NCBI GenBank assembly: GCA_905211185.1
Contig: CAJLZR010000041.1
Coordinates: 1-7,349 of the forward strand
DNA from: an uncultured Oscillospiraceae bacterium
GTDB taxonomy: Bacteria > Bacillota_A > Clostridia > Oscillospirales > Acutalibacteraceae
DNA: 7,349 bases
Direction of reading: 5' to 3'
Below the pieces are notes generated by a model. It was not told the origin of the DNA, made no database searches, and saw only the letters and a list, made by a program, of their open reading frames with translations. This document shows, piece by piece, positions 6,478 through 7,349 of this stretch. The translations under genes and the position numbers were made by a program. Numbering within the stretch: position 1 is the stretch's first letter; the number at the start of each line of letters is the position of its first letter.

Positions 6478-7349
6478 ATGAATATACTAATAAATGGAGC
6501 AAGTGGAAAAATGGGAGGAGAAGTTGCAAAGGCAATAGAAGGACAAGCTGATTGTAAAGTAGTTTGTGGTGTTGATTGTGTAGATAACAAAACAACAAAA
6601 TTCCCAATATATACAAATATTAATGATATAAAAGAAAAAGTAGATGTAATAATAGATTTTTCAATACCTGTAGCTACATTTGAAATTTTAAAATATGCTA
6701 AAAAAACTAAAACTCCAATAGTAATTGCAACAACAGGATTTACACAAGAACAATTAGAAGAAATCGAAAAAGCATCTAAAGAAATACCTATATTCAGAAG
6801 TGCGAATATGTCATTAGATATAAATTTAATGGCAAATATAATTAGTCAAATTGCAAAAATATTGACAGATGCAGATATTGAAATTGTAGAAACACATCAT
6901 AATAGAAAAATTGATAGTCCAAGTGGAACTGCAATTCTTTTAGCTGATGCAATAAATGATGTTTTAGAAAATAAAAAAACATATAATTTTGAAAGAATGC
7001 AAAAAAGAGAACCTCGTAGTAAAAATGAAATAGGATTTTCTTCTATAAGAGGTGGAAATATAGTTGGTGAACATAGTGTTAAATTTTTTGGAGAAAATGA
7101 AACATTAGAAATATATCATTATGTTGTAAATAAAGATGTGTCTGTTAATATAAATTTAAATGGAGAGTTTGCTAAAGTAAAATATCATCTAGGAATGTTA
7201 GGATTTAGAAATAATAAGTGTAGTGTTAAGGTGGAACATAAATTTAGTAATACGAGTAGTGAAGTAATATGTCATGGTGTTAATGTTCTAGATGGTGTGT
7301 TAGAGTTTGATGTAACAGGAATTGTGCCAAAAGAAGCATATAAAGTAAG
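6478..7349 (+). CDS. dapB: 4-hydroxy-tetrahydrodipicolinate reductase (DapB) with in-frame SufB/SufD-like tail, open at the window edge
   Basis: DapB reduces the DapA product with NAD(P)H to tetrahydrodipicolinate, on the diaminopimelate/lysine route that also feeds peptidoglycan. Residues 1-213 match the family: nucleotide-binding GASGKMG 7-13, DFSIP 60-64, ATTGF 84-88, SANMSLDINL 107-116, catalytic THHNRKIDSPSGTA 139-152 (H140, H141, K144), and RGGNIVGEHSV 191-201. After GENETLEI (205-212) the usual DapB ending (a conserved helix leading to the C-terminus, total about 250 residues) is absent. Instead the frame runs on without a stop for at least 77 residues resembling SufB/SufD. The last 35-40 residues of DapB, which help complete the nucleotide-binding domain, are therefore missing, and the enzyme as drawn may not work. 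There is a strong SD and clear ATG. Base composition is more AT-rich than in the minus-strand genes, with heavy ATA and AGA use. The DapB identity of the front part is secure; whether the whole frame is a real gene is doubtful. Confidence 0.9.
   Translation, partial: MNILINGASGKMGGEVAKAIEGQADCKVVCGVDCVDNKTTKFPIYTNINDIKEKVDVIIDFSIPVATFEILKYAKKTKTPIVIATTGFTQEQLEEIEKASKEIPIFRSANMSLDINLMANIISQIAKILTDADIEIVETHHNRKIDSPSGTAILLADAINDVLENKKTYNFERMQKREPRSKNEIGFSSIRGGNIVGEHSVKFFGENETLEIYHYVVNKDVSVNINLNGEFAKVKYHLGMLGFRNNKCSVKVEHKFSNTSSEVICHGVNVLDGVLEFDVTGIVPKEAYKV
7120..7349 (+). other. SufB/SufD-like segment joined in frame to dapB (C-terminal part cut by the edge)
   Basis: Residues about 215-290 of the dapB frame do not read as DapB. 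They contain a beta-helix-like stretch (VSVNINLNGEFAKVKYHLG) followed by VKVEHKFSNTSSEVICHGV and DGVLEFDVTGIVPKEAYK. This is the order seen in the core of SufB/SufD Fe-S scaffold proteins: a His in a VxH context, an NTSS-type motif, a GV turn, then an F-x-G-x-I-V strand with K-x-A. SufD works with SufB and SufC in Fe-S cluster assembly. No start codon or SD sets this part off as a separate gene, and its own N-terminal half is missing. The assignment is from memory of the family pattern and is moderately sure. Confidence 0.65.

Noticed and set aside
6413..6616. Minus-strand frame of 67 codons rich in leucine
   Set aside because: It lies opposite the start of dapB, spans the terminator hairpin and has no SD; a shadow frame.

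Overview
The window looks like chromosome of a low-GC Gram-positive bacterium, most likely an uncultured member of the Clostridia. The genes are AT-rich, mostly with Shine-Dalgarno (SD) sites. One protein carries a helical module typical of clostridial surface proteins, there is a VanY-type cell-wall carboxypeptidase, and one start codon is TTG. Both ends cut through a gene. No RNA genes, CRISPR array, insertion sequence or phage genes were seen.

Bases 1-6030 hold four minus-strand genes, read right to left. They are nfo (deoxyribonuclease IV); a 1054-residue metallophosphoesterase with a purple-acid-phosphatase-like N-domain, a surface-protein-type helical module and a probable beta-helix tail; a membrane-anchored M15/VanY D,D-carboxypeptidase; and the N-terminal two thirds of gltX (glutamyl-tRNA synthetase). 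Gaps of 24, 100 and 26 nt, with no clear terminator between them, suggest one transcription unit. Its products serve DNA repair, envelope or phosphoester chemistry, peptidoglycan trimming and tRNA charging, so the grouping does not look like a single pathway.

Bases 6031-6232 are a divergent control region. It contains a near-consensus extended -10 sigma-70-type promoter facing right. This drives a 59-residue secreted-peptide gene (6233-6412) that is closed by a 13-bp perfect hairpin (6423-6451).

From 6478 to the right edge runs one open frame. It begins as a good DapB (4-hydroxy-tetrahydrodipicolinate reductase) and then, near residue 214, continues in frame as sequence resembling the core of the SufB/SufD Fe-S assembly proteins. 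That junction is the oddest thing in the window. It may be an assembly chimera or a real deletion fusion. The dapB part is also visibly more AT-rich than the minus-strand block.

Other points of note are two leader hairpins that lie between an SD-like site and the start codon, in front of the VanY-type gene and nfo, and the lack of any visible export signal on the large metallophosphoesterase.
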